Below are positions 1 to 10,526 of a DNA stretch of 64,000 bases, one piece after another; position 1 is the stretch's first letter, and every line of letters starts with the position of its first letter. Below the pieces are notes generated by a model, which was not told the DNA's origin, made no database searches, and was given only the letters and a program-made list of their open reading frames with translations. The translations under genes were made by a program, and so were the position numbers. Origin of the DNA: Mariniflexile litorale (lineage in GTDB: Bacteria; Bacteroidota; Bacteroidia; Flavobacteriales; Flavobacteriaceae); contig NZ_CP155618.1 of NCBI RefSeq assembly GCF_031128465.2, positions 381,501 to 445,500 of the forward strand, read 5' to 3'.

Positions 1-2749
1 TATATGTTTTACGTTTTAAGTCTTCTATTTCAATAATTTGTGATGGATTAAATTTATCACTTACCATATATCCAAGCAAACTATGACGAAGCTGTTTTGC
101 AACGGGTCTATCAATTATATTTGAAATTAAATCAATAGACGAAAAAATTAATTTCCCATTACCTATTTTAGCTTCAAATACATTTGATAAATGATGATTG
201 GTTACAAAATTATCAATAACACGAACGATTGGTGTTACCGCTAAAGAATCGGTAATAATTGATTTAGAATTAATACATAAGTCCCACCACTGCCAATCCG
301 TATGAGAACTTGTTGGAAAATCATTAAACGCAGCATGGTTATTATCTAATAAAACACCCATAGTCGCTGGTTGGTTTGGAAAATGTACAGGACTCCAAAA
401 AACAGGCACAAAACGCCCTTCTATCCCTTTTAAGGTTTTAGGATCAGGACTTAATAATACTTTTTTTCCTTTTTCTAAAGCCTCAGAAGCTTCATGTATT
501 GATGAAGTAATTAAAACCTCATCTGAATCTATTGAAACATTTTTAGGATATACCCAAATATGCCAGTTATTTCTATACTTTGTACCTTTTAAACTAACAG
601 ACACTGTTAATCTTTTCGCTTTTTTAGCAATAATAGGATACTCAATACTTCCTAAATTGATATTATTTCCAATACTTAAATTTACATTGTTAAAAGTTCC
701 ATTTTTAATGAGAGTACCTTCGTCATCAATAATATCCCATTCAATAGTTTGGTTTTCTATATCTTTAAAAAAGTTTGCTATTTCTATAGAAGCATTAAAT
801 GATTCCCCTTCTATATAAACAGCTTTTTCAAATCGAATTAGCGGTACCAGTTCTGAATTAAATTGACTAAATTCTTCAGCCGAAATAATCCCTTTCGATT
901 CCCAAAATGCATTAAGCAATCCAACCAATGCTGTACCTTGCCCAGGGAAATCTTGTAATTGCAATAATTGAAACCCGTCAAAACTTGGAGTTTTTAAAGC
1001 ACGCTCAATTTCTTCCTTGTATAATAAAGCTGCTAATTTTCCTGAATTATATGTGAAATCTGGAGCTAAATGCATCAATCCTTTTTTTTCTAAATCTTGC
1101 TTAACCGCTTTAAAATTAAGTGGGTCTAAAACACCTGTATACTTTTCTATTTCGCTCAGATCTGGATACACCGAATATTGACCAATTTCGTGAGATATCA
1201 AAGGAATTTCTACGTGCGCGCTTCCTAAAGTATAATCAGCATTAAAATGTGGCGGGGTATCATTAAAAATACCTTGTCCCCTAACCCAACCTTTATCTGT
1301 TTTTTGAGTTACAAAAAAATCATCTTCCATTTCTGGTCTCGTTCCCATTGGTCTCTGGAAAGAAAAAGCTGTAGTGGCATACATGTGCCTATTATCTTTG
1401 TTCTTCAAATCGGCTACCATCGTATTTAAAAGACTAGCATCACCTTGTAATTCATTACCCAAAGCCATAAAAAGGAATGATGGATGGTTACCATAATCAT
1501 TGATTATTTTTAATGCTTCCGATTTTAAAAATTGTGTTGTTTTATCGTCCTCACCTACTTTCAAGCTCCAATGAGGTAATTCTACCTGATAATAAAATCC
1601 TGCTTCATCAGCAGCTTCAAAAGCAGCTTTAGGCGGACACCAAGAATGGAATCGCAAATGATTTAATCCATAGCTTTTTGCTTGAGCAATAAGCTTAAGC
1701 CATGCTTCTTTTTCCATTGGAGGATGACCTGTTAATGGAAATATGACGCATTCTAAATTTCCTCTAAGAAAAATTCTATTTCCATTTAGAGTTAAGTCAC
1801 CAGCTTTATTTTCTAGAGATTTAAATCCAAATCTAGTTTTAATGGTTTGATCTCCTGAATGTATTGTAACATCATATAAAACTGGATTAAATTCATCCCA
1901 CAATTCTAAATTATCAGGCTTATCTAAACTAAAACTAACAACATTATTTTTATAAGACGGCTGAATAGCTTTATTAAAAACAATCGTTCCATCTATCGAA
2001 GTTATTTTACAAGTAACGTTATCCGTTGGAGAAAAATTTTGTTCAAAAGAAACACCTATTTTACTGTCTTTGAAATCTGGATAAACTTGAAGATTCTTTA
2101 GCTCACTCTTATCAGCTACTTTAAGCAATATATCTCCTAAAATACCATTCCATTTTATTTGAGTATGGTTGGTGTAAGCATGTGCCATATCTTGATTAAC
2201 TGGATCTGGATATCTATTTCCTGCTATATTTATAAAAGGAAACTTATTGGTATTATCAATAGAAATAGTTAAAAGGTGTTTTCCCGGTGTTAGGCTATTA
2301 GAAAGATCATACTCATGCGAACCCACAAGACTGTTAGCAGAACCTACAAATTTGCCATCAACATATACTTTTGATTCCCAAATAATACGCTCTAAATTGA
2401 GCATTATATTTTTATCTTTCCAATTATTTGAAATTTCAATTTCCCTTTGATACCAAGCTACTCCTATGTATTGATGTTTCCTTGTTAGATTGGACATCAC
2501 AAAGTTATTAATTGCAGGCTCTAATGTGCTTTTATTTCCTATTTCAGCATCATCTAACGTTGATGGTAAATGAATTGTAGTACCTACGAATTTAGATTGC
2601 GACCATTTTTCAGAATCTCCAACATTTAAAGAATCTAACTTCACCTGCCAGGCTCCTGCTAAAGAAATATTGATTTTATCTTGTGGTTTACATTGACAAA
2701 AAATAATCAACGATATCACAATAAAACATTTTAAAAAAAGTATTTTCAT
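1..2749 (-). CDS. Exported glycoside hydrolase family 2 enzyme (3' end beyond window)
   Basis: I translated this by hand from the minus strand; the frame stays open from the ATG at 2747-2749 to the window edge, about 916 codons, so the C-terminus is missing. It opens with a hydrophobic signal peptide. A GH2 sugar-binding domain (AWYQREI motif), an immunoglobulin-like domain and the TIM barrel follow. The barrel carries NHLRFHSWCPP, the acid/base motif LGNE (Glu at about residue 433) and a candidate nucleophile in SHEIGQ. It is clearly paralogous to the GH2 at 6079-8910, sharing HEIGQ, LPxHWS-like and DFPGQGTAL segments. It is the last visible gene of the minus-strand operon headed by the transporter at 10325. 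Retaining exo-glycosidase chemistry is known for the family. The substrate (beta-galactoside, beta-glucuronide or other) cannot be read from the sequence. Confidence 0.85.
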   Translation of the reverse strand, partial: MKILFLKCFIVISLIIFCQCKPQDKINISLAGAWQVKLDSLNVGDSEKWSQSKFVGTTIHLPSTLDDAEIGNKSTLEPAINNFVMSNLTRKHQYIGVAWYQREIEISNNWKDKNIMLNLERIIWESKVYVDGKFVGSANSLVGSHEYDLSNSLTPGKHLLTISIDNTNKFPFINIAGNRYPDPVNQDMAHAYTNHTQIKWNGILGDILLKVADKSELKNLQVYPDFKDSKIGVSFEQNFSPTDNVTCKITSIDGTIVFNKAIQPSYKNNVVSFSLDKPDNLELWDEFNPVLYDVTIHSGDQTIKTRFGFKSLENKAGDLTLNGNRIFLRGNLECVIFPLTGHPPMEKEAWLKLIAQAKSYGLNHLRFHSWCPPKAAFEAADEAGFYYQVELPHWSLKVGEDDKTTQFLKSEALKIINDYGNHPSFLFMALGNELQGDASLLNTMVADLKNKDNRHMYATTAFSFQRPMGTRPEMEDDFFVTQKTDKGWVRGQGIFNDTPPHFNADYTLGSAHVEIPLISHEIGQYSVYPDLSEIEKYTGVLDPLNFKAVKQDLEKKGLMHLAPDFTYNSGKLAALLYKEEIERALKTPSFDGFQLLQLQDFPGQGTALVGLLNAFWESKGIISAEEFSQFNSELVPLIRFEKAVYIEGESFNASIEIANFFKDIENQTIEWDIIDDEGTLIKNGTFNNVNLSIGNNINLGSIEYPIIAKKAKRLTVSVSLKGTKYRNNWHIWVYPKNVSIDSDEVLITSSIHEASEALEKGKKVLLSPDPKTLKGIEGRFVPVFWSPVHFPNQPATMGVLLDNNHAAFNDFPTSSHTDWQWWDLCINSKSIITDSLAVTPIVRVIDNFVTNHHLSNVFEAKIGNGKLIFSSIDLISNIIDRPVAKQLRHSLLGYMVSDKFNPSQIIEIEDLKRKTY

Positions 2750-2770
2750 AACTAAATATTTACATATTTA

Positions 2771-5700
2771 TTACACCAATTCATTTAATAGGTTTTGATG
2801 AATTCTTGCAGCTAAATGATATAAATTTTGTTCTAAGACTTTATTAAAAGCTTCTTCTGCGCCTTCTAAATCTTTTAAACCTAATTTACCTAATCCAATT
2901 AAATAATTACAATGCACCTTATTAAGGTCATTTAAATCTTCTTCCCAAATTAAGAGGTCTGGCAATGAGATTGCAAAATAATCTAATTTTATATCGTCGT
3001 TCATATGGGTTTCTCCATAATGTATCAAATTATTAAATCGATAATTGGCAGCTTCCGTTTCACCTAATTTCAACAAAGCCAATCCTTGATAAAATATTTT
3101 ATCGGGTTGTTGATCGTTATAGAAAATGGCTGGACTCGGATCGCTTAGCCCTTCGGAAGCTAATCCCCAACTTGCTTTTGCTTTATCTAATTTTCCTAAT
3201 TTTTCGTAAGCACAACCTAACCAATAATGAATATCATTTTCTTGTGAACCGTGTAATTTACCTTCACCTAAATTATGAGGATATACTTGAGCAGCTTCTA
3301 AATGTGTAATTGCTTTTTCATAATCACCTGCTTTTATAGCTTGCCTCGCGACTTCAACTTGAGCTGTTATATGCTGAAAAGGCACTTTTCCTTCCCCGCC
3401 TTCCCAAGGATGAAATTGTCTTTTTTGAACCAAATCTAAAGCCTTATCAAAATCACCTTTAAAATTACACAAAGCAACACGCTCTAAATACAAATCGTCT
3501 CTAGATATTGTTAAATTGATATGATCTTCTAATAAACCTAAACGCGCATCAGCAGAAACATTCATTTTTTTATTAAGCTGATCTAACTCCATTAACAAAC
3601 GGGCATCTGTAGGATCTAATTTAAAAGCCGTTTCTAAATGTTGTTTTGCTAAGGTTCTTTTGTTCTCCCTATTAAAATACAACAAAGCTAAATTTCTATG
3701 GGTAATAGGATTCTTAGCATCTAAACCAACAGCCATTTCCCAAACTTGTTTCGCTTCTACATATTGCTTATTAGCATACCAAAAGTTTCCTAAATAATAA
3801 GGCGCAATTGCATCGTTTGAATTAAGATTAATAGCAGATTGCAACACAATAACTTCTTCTAATCGATTAGGAAAACAATAATTGCTAGACATGTTTTGTG
3901 CAAGCTCATAAGCTATTTTAGCATTTATAACATTTAAGTTTTGCTCATGATACCATCCTAAGAAATAATAAACCATAGGATACACGTCTTCTTTTGCATC
4001 AATTAACAGACTAATAAAATCTATGGCTTGATTGAATTGACCACATTGTGCATAATCTAAAGAGAATTCAATATAGTTATGATCATAATTCCTTAACAGA
4101 CTTTTTAATTCGTTAAGATTTGCTTCTTCATTACTTAACAAATACTTCTCATATAATACACCAAAGTTAAAATTATCGATAGCCAAAGAGTCATATACTA
4201 ATTGATTTGCTTCTTCGATTCTTTCTAGTTTTTTTAAAATGATAATTTTTAAATGACGTGCTTTATGATTATGCCAGTTTTTAATTAAGGATTTACCTAC
4301 GTGTTCCAAAGCACTTGCATAATCACCTTTTGCACAATCTATTTGAGCCACATTAAAATAACCTGCATCTTGCCACGCGGCATTCCAACATGACTTATAA
4401 AAGGCTGCATAAGCTTCGTCTGTCCTCCCTAAATACCGAAGCACTAACCCGCGATTAAAATACGGTTCGCCATCATATGGATTCGGATTACGTTCTGTTA
4501 AAGTTTCAATTGCTTTATCAAAATACGTTAAAGCGGTTTCGAATTTCGCTTTTTTAAGATACCATAAGCCCATAGCATTATTACAACGTACATTATGCGG
4601 ATCTCGAGATAATCCTTCTAAATAATAATCTGTAGCATTATAAGTCGCATGTCTATATTGCTCTAAGTGTAAACCTCTCAAGAATAATTGTTCGACACTT
4701 TCAATATCTTTTGGTTGTTTTGCTGCCACAGCAGAATTAGGTATATCGCCTTCTTTTAACGATTTTGGCGACCATGACACTAATATATTTCCGTTAGCGT
4801 CTTTTACCGTAGCTGTTAAATCTTCGTAAGAAGCACCATCTAAAGCGATGGTTTTTTCAAAACCATTTTCAGGGTCTAAATCTTGCTCTAATGCAAATAA
4901 TATATTTTCAGAAGAAGATAAATTTAAAATACTATTAGGATATTTAGCTGTAACATGAACTTTTACAGTTACTTCTTTATCTGTAGCTTTAATATTTAAA
5001 AGCGCTTCTTTAGTCGCATTTTTTACCACACCTACATTATAGTAAGGTATAAAATACTGCTTAAACGTTTTTTCTTCATAAGGGTGCATCCAAGAAAAAT
5101 CGGGCTGATTATCGGTATACACTCCACACATCAATTCTATGTATGGACCATCACTATCAGTTAAATTCCTGTCCCATGCTTTCCCAAAATCACCATTACC
5201 CCAAGTCCATTGTTTTTTACCAGGTGACACATGATGATCTGCCACATGAAGCAATCCGCCTTTGGAATCATTTTCGTAACCCCCAACAAAATCATAATCC
5301 GACTGAATTGCCATATAAGATGTTGGCACAGGAATGTTTTTATATCTTGAAATATCAGTTCCTGGCGCATAATCAACCTTATAATATTCACCTTTTGCAA
5401 TAGGAAATTCAGAAACATCTCGCTTTCCATGATCGAAAACAGCATTCACATCTGGCGGAAAAACCGATTGATAGTGATCGTTTACAGCAACCGCAGGATT
5501 CGCCCACCATAAAAAGGTTTGAGGATGCGGTGTGCGGTTATATAACTGTGCTTTAATTTCTAAATACGCTTTATCTGGATGCAAGGTGAAACCTGCCATT
5601 CCTTTAGTACGGAACATACGCTCTACTTCGCTAACCCAAACCGTAACGCTACCATCTTTATTTTCTTCAATTTTAAAATCGGTAGGATCATATGTACTTG

Positions 5701-6073
5701 GTCTGTGATGTTGCGGCCAATTAAACTCGATACCTCCAGAAATCCAAGGCCCTGTTAAACCAACTAAAGCTGGTTTAATAACATGATTATAATACACAAA
5801 ATGACGTTCTCTAATTTTATCATAAGCCATTTGAATTCTTCCTCCTAGCGCAGGAATGACCATGATTTTTATATAGTCATTTTCAATAAAAACAACTTCC
5901 CATTCTTTATCTACTTTCTCATCACTTATCTTTTCTATAACAGGATGCGGATATACAGCACCACTACTCGCTTGATACACCCTTTTATCTAAAAATACAG
6001 GATATTTTTCTGGTGTTCCCACCTCGTAAGTTGGAATTACAACAATCTCTTTCCAAGCTTTTACTGCACTCAT
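2771..6073 (-). CDS. DUF5107 domain protein with TPR repeats
   Basis: This is an 1100-residue protein. The N-terminal third (about residues 30-360) matches the DUF5107 type: a beta-rich, galactose-mutarotase-like domain with GGRIQMAYDK, GGIEFNWPQHHRPS and FLWWANPAV segments. From about residue 470 to the end it is alpha-helical with many TPR-like 34-residue units (for example NAMGLWYLKKAKFETALTYF). No signal peptide or membrane segment is visible, so it should be cytoplasmic, although both flanking GH2 enzymes are exported. It begins 5 bp after the upstream GH2 stop, within the same operon. The family is known to sit in sugar-use loci; a catalytic role on imported oligosaccharides or a mutarotase/sensor role are both possible. 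I do not assign a reaction. Confidence 0.8.
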   Translation of the reverse strand: MSAVKAWKEIVVIPTYEVGTPEKYPVFLDKRVYQASSGAVYPHPVIEKISDEKVDKEWEVVFIENDYIKIMVIPALGGRIQMAYDKIRERHFVYYNHVIKPALVGLTGPWISGGIEFNWPQHHRPSTYDPTDFKIEENKDGSVTVWVSEVERMFRTKGMAGFTLHPDKAYLEIKAQLYNRTPHPQTFLWWANPAVAVNDHYQSVFPPDVNAVFDHGKRDVSEFPIAKGEYYKVDYAPGTDISRYKNIPVPTSYMAIQSDYDFVGGYENDSKGGLLHVADHHVSPGKKQWTWGNGDFGKAWDRNLTDSDGPYIELMCGVYTDNQPDFSWMHPYEEKTFKQYFIPYYNVGVVKNATKEALLNIKATDKEVTVKVHVTAKYPNSILNLSSSENILFALEQDLDPENGFEKTIALDGASYEDLTATVKDANGNILVSWSPKSLKEGDIPNSAVAAKQPKDIESVEQLFLRGLHLEQYRHATYNATDYYLEGLSRDPHNVRCNNAMGLWYLKKAKFETALTYFDKAIETLTERNPNPYDGEPYFNRGLVLRYLGRTDEAYAAFYKSCWNAAWQDAGYFNVAQIDCAKGDYASALEHVGKSLIKNWHNHKARHLKIIILKKLERIEEANQLVYDSLAIDNFNFGVLYEKYLLSNEEANLNELKSLLRNYDHNYIEFSLDYAQCGQFNQAIDFISLLIDAKEDVYPMVYYFLGWYHEQNLNVINAKIAYELAQNMSSNYCFPNRLEEVIVLQSAINLNSNDAIAPYYLGNFWYANKQYVEAKQVWEMAVGLDAKNPITHRNLALLYFNRENKRTLAKQHLETAFKLDPTDARLLMELDQLNKKMNVSADARLGLLEDHINLTISRDDLYLERVALCNFKGDFDKALDLVQKRQFHPWEGGEGKVPFQHITAQVEVARQAIKAGDYEKAITHLEAAQVYPHNLGEGKLHGSQENDIHYWLGCAYEKLGKLDKAKASWGLASEGLSDPSPAIFYNDQQPDKIFYQGLALLKLGETEAANYRFNNLIHYGETHMNDDIKLDYFAISLPDLLIWEEDLNDLNKVHCNYLIGLGKLGLKDLEGAEEAFNKVLEQNLYHLAARIHQNLLNELV

Positions 6074-6078
6074 CTATT

Positions 6079-8910
6079 TTATTTTTTATATAAGTTTATA
6101 ATAGATTTTACATCTAATTCTACCGAAGGATTAAAAGCATCAGAAACCATATATTTTTTCAAACTATAAAGCAATTGCTGTGCTTCTGGTCTATTTTCGA
6201 TACCTGAGATTAAGTCGACTCCTGACACTAAAAGTTTCCCTTTTCCTATTTTCACTTCAAAAACCAAAGCCAATCTGCGGTTAGTAAACCAATCGTCAAT
6301 GACTCGTACCACTGGCTTTAAATCAGGTGAAAATTCATCTAGAATAATTGCATTGGAATGACTCATAGCATCCCACCACTGCCAATTAGAATGATATTCT
6401 GTTGGAAATTCAGTTAAAGCCGGGTGACTAGGATCGCATAAAACTCCCAAAGTATGAGGCTTTTCTCCCTGAGTCCATGCCGTATTCCAGAAAATACTTG
6501 AAAAACCAATACCTACTTCACCTCCTTTTTCAGGTTTTACACTACCTTTTTTTGAAGTCAATAAAACCTTTCCTCCATTTTCTAAATAAGAAATAGTCGC
6601 TTTATCTAAAGTACTAACTACTTTAAACTGGGTTTTATCTATTTGTTTTTTTTCGAAAGGATATACCCAAACATCCCAACTATTAGAAAAATTACCAACA
6701 TTTACAGTCAGTGTTAATTTTTGAGGTGTTTCGATTTCATTTAGATTCACATCTATTTTCCCTAAAGGAATACCATTATCTTGGGGGATATCTCTTTTTT
6801 CAAAATCGCCTTGTTTAATTACATGTCCAGAAACGTTTGTAAGTTTCCATGAGGTTGAAGCATTTTTTAATGCATGCTCTCCAAAATGGGCGACTTCAAT
6901 AGCAGCTTCTAAATTTTCAGTATTAAAAAACACGCGTTTCTTCAAACGTGCTAAAGGGACTGTTTCATTACAGAATCGACTATATTCTTCTGGTGAAATA
7001 TATCCTTTTTCATCCCAAAAGGCATCTAAAACACCTATTAAAGCTGTTCCTTGCCCTGGGAAATCATGTAAATCTAATAATTGAAATCCTCCAAAACCTT
7101 TAGTTCTTAAAGCCGCTTCAATATCTGATTTATAACATAGCGCTTGTAATTTACCAGAAGCTAACATTAAACTATCTGAAAGTTGCCCCATGTGATTGTC
7201 TTCTAAAGTTTCTTTAAAAACCTCAAAATTCTTTGGCTTTAAAACACCTGTGTATTTTGGAATTTCCTTAAAATTTGGATACACACACCATTGCCCAATT
7301 TCATGACTTACATAAGGCATTGGTATGGTGTCTATAATATAATTATAATCAAAATCTGTTTGAGGCCTCTTGTTAATAATACTTCTTAAACCCTCTCCCC
7401 ATCTTTGAATACGCGCATACGAATTATTATAATAATCTAAATTATCTAAATAAGGCCTATCAGCCGCACCTGTATAAAGTCTGCGGTTATCAATCTTTCT
7501 AAAATGATCTACATATTTTCTTAAATAGGGTTTGTGATTTCTACGAAGTGGCTCATTACCAGTGGTCATCATTACAAAAGAAGGATGATTACCGTAAGCA
7601 TCTAAAATAGCTTGCGTTTCCTTATACAACCATTCATCAACTGGGTATCCATCACCTATAGAAGAATTACCATTAGGCCAAGTAGAAGCTTCTACCTGCA
7701 AATAAACGCCTAATTCATCAGCAGCTTCTAAAGCAGCTTCAGGAGGACACCATGAATGAAAACGCATATGATTTAAACCATGTGCCTTCACAATCTTTAA
7801 AATTCTTCTCCAAGAGGCAACATCTGTTGCTGGATAGCCTGTTTTTGGAAATATGGCACATTCTAGAGTTCCACGAAGAAATACCGGTTTATCATTTATA
7901 ACAAAACGAGTCCCTTTGGTTTTAAACTCTCGCATACCAAAAGTAACTTCTTCAGAATCTTCACCTAAAGGTGATTTTAAACTCAAAGACATCGTATACA
8001 AATTAGGGTGAAATTCATCCCAAAGCAAAGGATTATCTCCCATTGGATAACCTAATTCAAAAGTGCCTTCAGTATTAATTTCAACATCCTTTAAAACCTC
8101 TTCTAATAATTGAGGATTCTCTCCAACACCTTTTACTTTTACTCGCAATTGGATTTTTTGATTTTCACCTATACTATTCTTAATCGCTCCAATTATAGTT
8201 ACTTTCTTTTTAGCTACGTCTGGATAAATTTTCACATCTTTAAATGCCATTGAAGATTTAGCTTCCAATTTAATAGCTCCCACGATGCCATTCCAGTTCG
8301 TTTGCGTATGATCGGTCATACTATGCGCATTTATACCAGGATTAATATCATGAATGGCATTATCTATTCTTATTGAAATAATATGCTTTCCTACTGGCAA
8401 ATTCCCTAAATCATAGTTATGAGGCGTACCTAAACTATTTTGCATGCCTATATACTTATTATCAATCCAAACTTGTGTTTCCCAATGCGGGCGCTCAAGT
8501 TTTAATTCTATATTCTTAGTTGTCCACGAAGCAGGAACATCAATCTCTTTTTGATACCACGCGGCACCTACATAATGTTTGTCAGGCTGAAGCCAAAAGG
8601 GAATCTTTACATTTCCATCGGCTCTATATTTAGCATACTTTTCAATCGTATACCATGCGCTATCTACAATTTGTCCAGTCCATTTTGTTTTAACAGAGAT
8701 ATCATTTCCCTTTCCATTCTCTGTCATAGAACCCGGTAACTTGACATGTTCAGGTAATTTTTGAGTATACCATTTTTCAGTAATACCCATATTTAATGAA
8801 TCGATTTTAAATTGCCAATCACCAGATAAATCGAGTTCTCTAGGTTCTTGCTTCCCACAAGACACTATGGCTAAAAAGAGAAGTACTATAGTTATGTTTA
8901 TAAATTTCAT
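6079..8910 (-). CDS. Lipoprotein glycoside hydrolase family 2 enzyme
   Basis: The protein has 943 residues. The N-terminus is a lipoprotein signal with the cysteine in AIVSCGK (residue 19), so the enzyme is probably anchored at a membrane. GH2 order is visible: sugar-binding jelly roll (PHWETQVWIDNKYIG, about 140-155), Ig-like domain, TIM barrel with NHMRFHSWCPP, acid/base TTGNEP and nucleophile candidate SHEIGQW. A C-terminal extension follows (GKGKLLVSGVDLISG) of the type often found in large Bacteroidota GH2 proteins. It lies 11 bp after the MFS transporter and 5 bp before the DUF5107 gene, so it is in one operon with both. The exact glycosidic specificity is unknown; retaining beta-glycosidase activity is expected from the family. 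Confidence 0.88.
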   Translation of the reverse strand: MKFINITIVLLFLAIVSCGKQEPRELDLSGDWQFKIDSLNMGITEKWYTQKLPEHVKLPGSMTENGKGNDISVKTKWTGQIVDSAWYTIEKYAKYRADGNVKIPFWLQPDKHYVGAAWYQKEIDVPASWTTKNIELKLERPHWETQVWIDNKYIGMQNSLGTPHNYDLGNLPVGKHIISIRIDNAIHDINPGINAHSMTDHTQTNWNGIVGAIKLEAKSSMAFKDVKIYPDVAKKKVTIIGAIKNSIGENQKIQLRVKVKGVGENPQLLEEVLKDVEINTEGTFELGYPMGDNPLLWDEFHPNLYTMSLSLKSPLGEDSEEVTFGMREFKTKGTRFVINDKPVFLRGTLECAIFPKTGYPATDVASWRRILKIVKAHGLNHMRFHSWCPPEAALEAADELGVYLQVEASTWPNGNSSIGDGYPVDEWLYKETQAILDAYGNHPSFVMMTTGNEPLRRNHKPYLRKYVDHFRKIDNRRLYTGAADRPYLDNLDYYNNSYARIQRWGEGLRSIINKRPQTDFDYNYIIDTIPMPYVSHEIGQWCVYPNFKEIPKYTGVLKPKNFEVFKETLEDNHMGQLSDSLMLASGKLQALCYKSDIEAALRTKGFGGFQLLDLHDFPGQGTALIGVLDAFWDEKGYISPEEYSRFCNETVPLARLKKRVFFNTENLEAAIEVAHFGEHALKNASTSWKLTNVSGHVIKQGDFEKRDIPQDNGIPLGKIDVNLNEIETPQKLTLTVNVGNFSNSWDVWVYPFEKKQIDKTQFKVVSTLDKATISYLENGGKVLLTSKKGSVKPEKGGEVGIGFSSIFWNTAWTQGEKPHTLGVLCDPSHPALTEFPTEYHSNWQWWDAMSHSNAIILDEFSPDLKPVVRVIDDWFTNRRLALVFEVKIGKGKLLVSGVDLISGIENRPEAQQLLYSLKKYMVSDAFNPSVELDVKSIINLYKK

Positions 8911-8921
8911 ATTATGATTAT

Positions 8922-10325
8922 TTATTTTTCTTCTTTTGATAACTCCTTTTCAATTTCTTCTAAACTTTTTCCTTTGGTTTCAGGAAGTTTTTGTTTGATA
9001 AAAACAAACCCTAAAACACATATAAAACTATATACCCAAAATGTTCCATAAGAACCTAATGCTTCATTTAAAATGGGAAATGTAAACGTTAATATAAAGG
9101 AGGCTACCCAAAGTGAAAAAGTAGCAATTGCCATAGCAACACCTCTTAATCTATTAGGAAATATTTCTGAAAGCACCACCCAAGTAATAGGAGCAAGCGA
9201 CATCGAATAAATAGCAATAGCTGTAATTACCAACACTAAAACAGGCCAGCCTTTAAACTCAAAATAATAAGCAGCTCCTAAAATAGCATATACAACTGCA
9301 AGACCGATAGAACCAAAAAGCATTAATTTTCTACGCCCCCAACTATCAACTGTTCGCATCGCAACAAACGTGAAGATTAGATTAACACTACCCGTAATAA
9401 CAATATTGAATAACATATCGCCAACACTATACCCTGCTGATGTAAAAATTTCTTGCGCATAATTAAAAATGATATTAATACCACACCACTGCTGAAATAT
9501 AGCTAATACAATCCCAATTATTAAAACAGGAAATACTTTAGGGCTACGCAGATCTGAAACAGAAAACTTCTCTTTAACAGTTTCATTAAATGATGCTTTT
9601 ATATTAGCTAATTCTTGTAATGCATAGTCTGTTCCTCCTATTTTATTTAAAACACGACTCGCTTTTTCATCTTTATTAACCTTAACTAAAAATCGTGGGC
9701 TTTCAGGCACCAAAAACATGAATATAAAAAACAATCCAGCTGGAATTAATTCTGCCCAAAACATGATACGCCAACCTGTTTGTCCGTTCCAAGAATTCAA
9801 AATATCAGTTGGGGTTGCACTATCAAGAATGGGTTCTGCTATTAACCAATTTGCAATTTGAGCCGCCAAAATACCAACTACAATAGTAAGTTGATTAATA
9901 GCTACAAACCGACCTCTAAATTTAGCCGGAGCAATTTCTGCAATATACATAGGTGATAATGTAGACGCTAAACCGATCCCTAATCCGCCAATTAATCGGT
10001 ACCAAATAAACGGTGTAAAGTTATCTACCCAACCTGTCCCCAATGCAGATACAGTAAATAAAATAGACGCAATAATTAAAGATTTCTTTCTACCTAATCT
10101 ATCAGCAATAACGCCAGAAATAACAGCCCCCAAAACACAACCTATAAGCGCACTACTCATAGCCCAACCTTGTAGTGCAGGTGAATTTGTAATGCCAAAA
10201 TTTAGTTCGTAAAAGGGTTTTGCGCCTCCAATAACTACCCAGTCGTAACCAAATAACAAACCACCCATGGCAGACACAAACGCTAATGACAATAAATATG
10301 GAATATTAAATTTAGTTGGTTTCAT
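8922..10325 (-). CDS. MFS sugar porter (XylE/AraE-like proton symporter)
   Basis: This is a 467-residue, 12-helix inner-membrane transporter of the MFS sugar-porter family. Diagnostic motifs are GGLLFGYDWVVIGGA in helix 1, DRLGRKKSL between helices 2 and 3, PESPRFLV before the central loop, GRRKLM between helices 8 and 9, and PETKGKSLEE at the C-terminus. Members carry xylose, arabinose, galactose or glucose with protons. It is the first gene of a minus-strand operon with two GH2 enzymes and the DUF5107 protein, and is divergent from the AraC regulator at 10527. This suggests it imports the monosaccharide that the exported GH2 enzymes release. The substrate is not certain; xylose is only one option. 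Confidence 0.88.
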   Translation of the reverse strand: MKPTKFNIPYLLSLAFVSAMGGLLFGYDWVVIGGAKPFYELNFGITNSPALQGWAMSSALIGCVLGAVISGVIADRLGRKKSLIIASILFTVSALGTGWVDNFTPFIWYRLIGGLGIGLASTLSPMYIAEIAPAKFRGRFVAINQLTIVVGILAAQIANWLIAEPILDSATPTDILNSWNGQTGWRIMFWAELIPAGLFFIFMFLVPESPRFLVKVNKDEKASRVLNKIGGTDYALQELANIKASFNETVKEKFSVSDLRSPKVFPVLIIGIVLAIFQQWCGINIIFNYAQEIFTSAGYSVGDMLFNIVITGSVNLIFTFVAMRTVDSWGRRKLMLFGSIGLAVVYAILGAAYYFEFKGWPVLVLVITAIAIYSMSLAPITWVVLSEIFPNRLRGVAMAIATFSLWVASFILTFTFPILNEALGSYGTFWVYSFICVLGFVFIKQKLPETKGKSLEEIEKELSKEEK

Positions 10326-10526
10326 TTATAATTTAGTTTTATATAGATTATTTTGATTGATTTTATAAAAAAATTAAATTAATAAGACTTACTATTTTTA
10401 CTTTACATTTACACTTCATTTTACTTAATAAATGATTTATAAAACATAAATTATTTGTTTTTATTAAATATGACGCTAATTAATTACAAATAACACAATA
10501 AAAAAATAGATTATTTATCAATAAAT
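10326..10526. promoter_or_regulatory. Divergent intergenic region, transporter operon versus AraC gene
   Basis: This is 201 bp of AT-rich DNA between divergent starts, so it must hold the promoters of both the GH2/DUF5107 operon and the regulator. I find no exact TAnnTTTG element for either direction and no copy of the GCAATCGGTTGC palindrome found upstream of other operons here. Control by the adjacent AraC protein is the natural inference. Confidence 0.4.
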
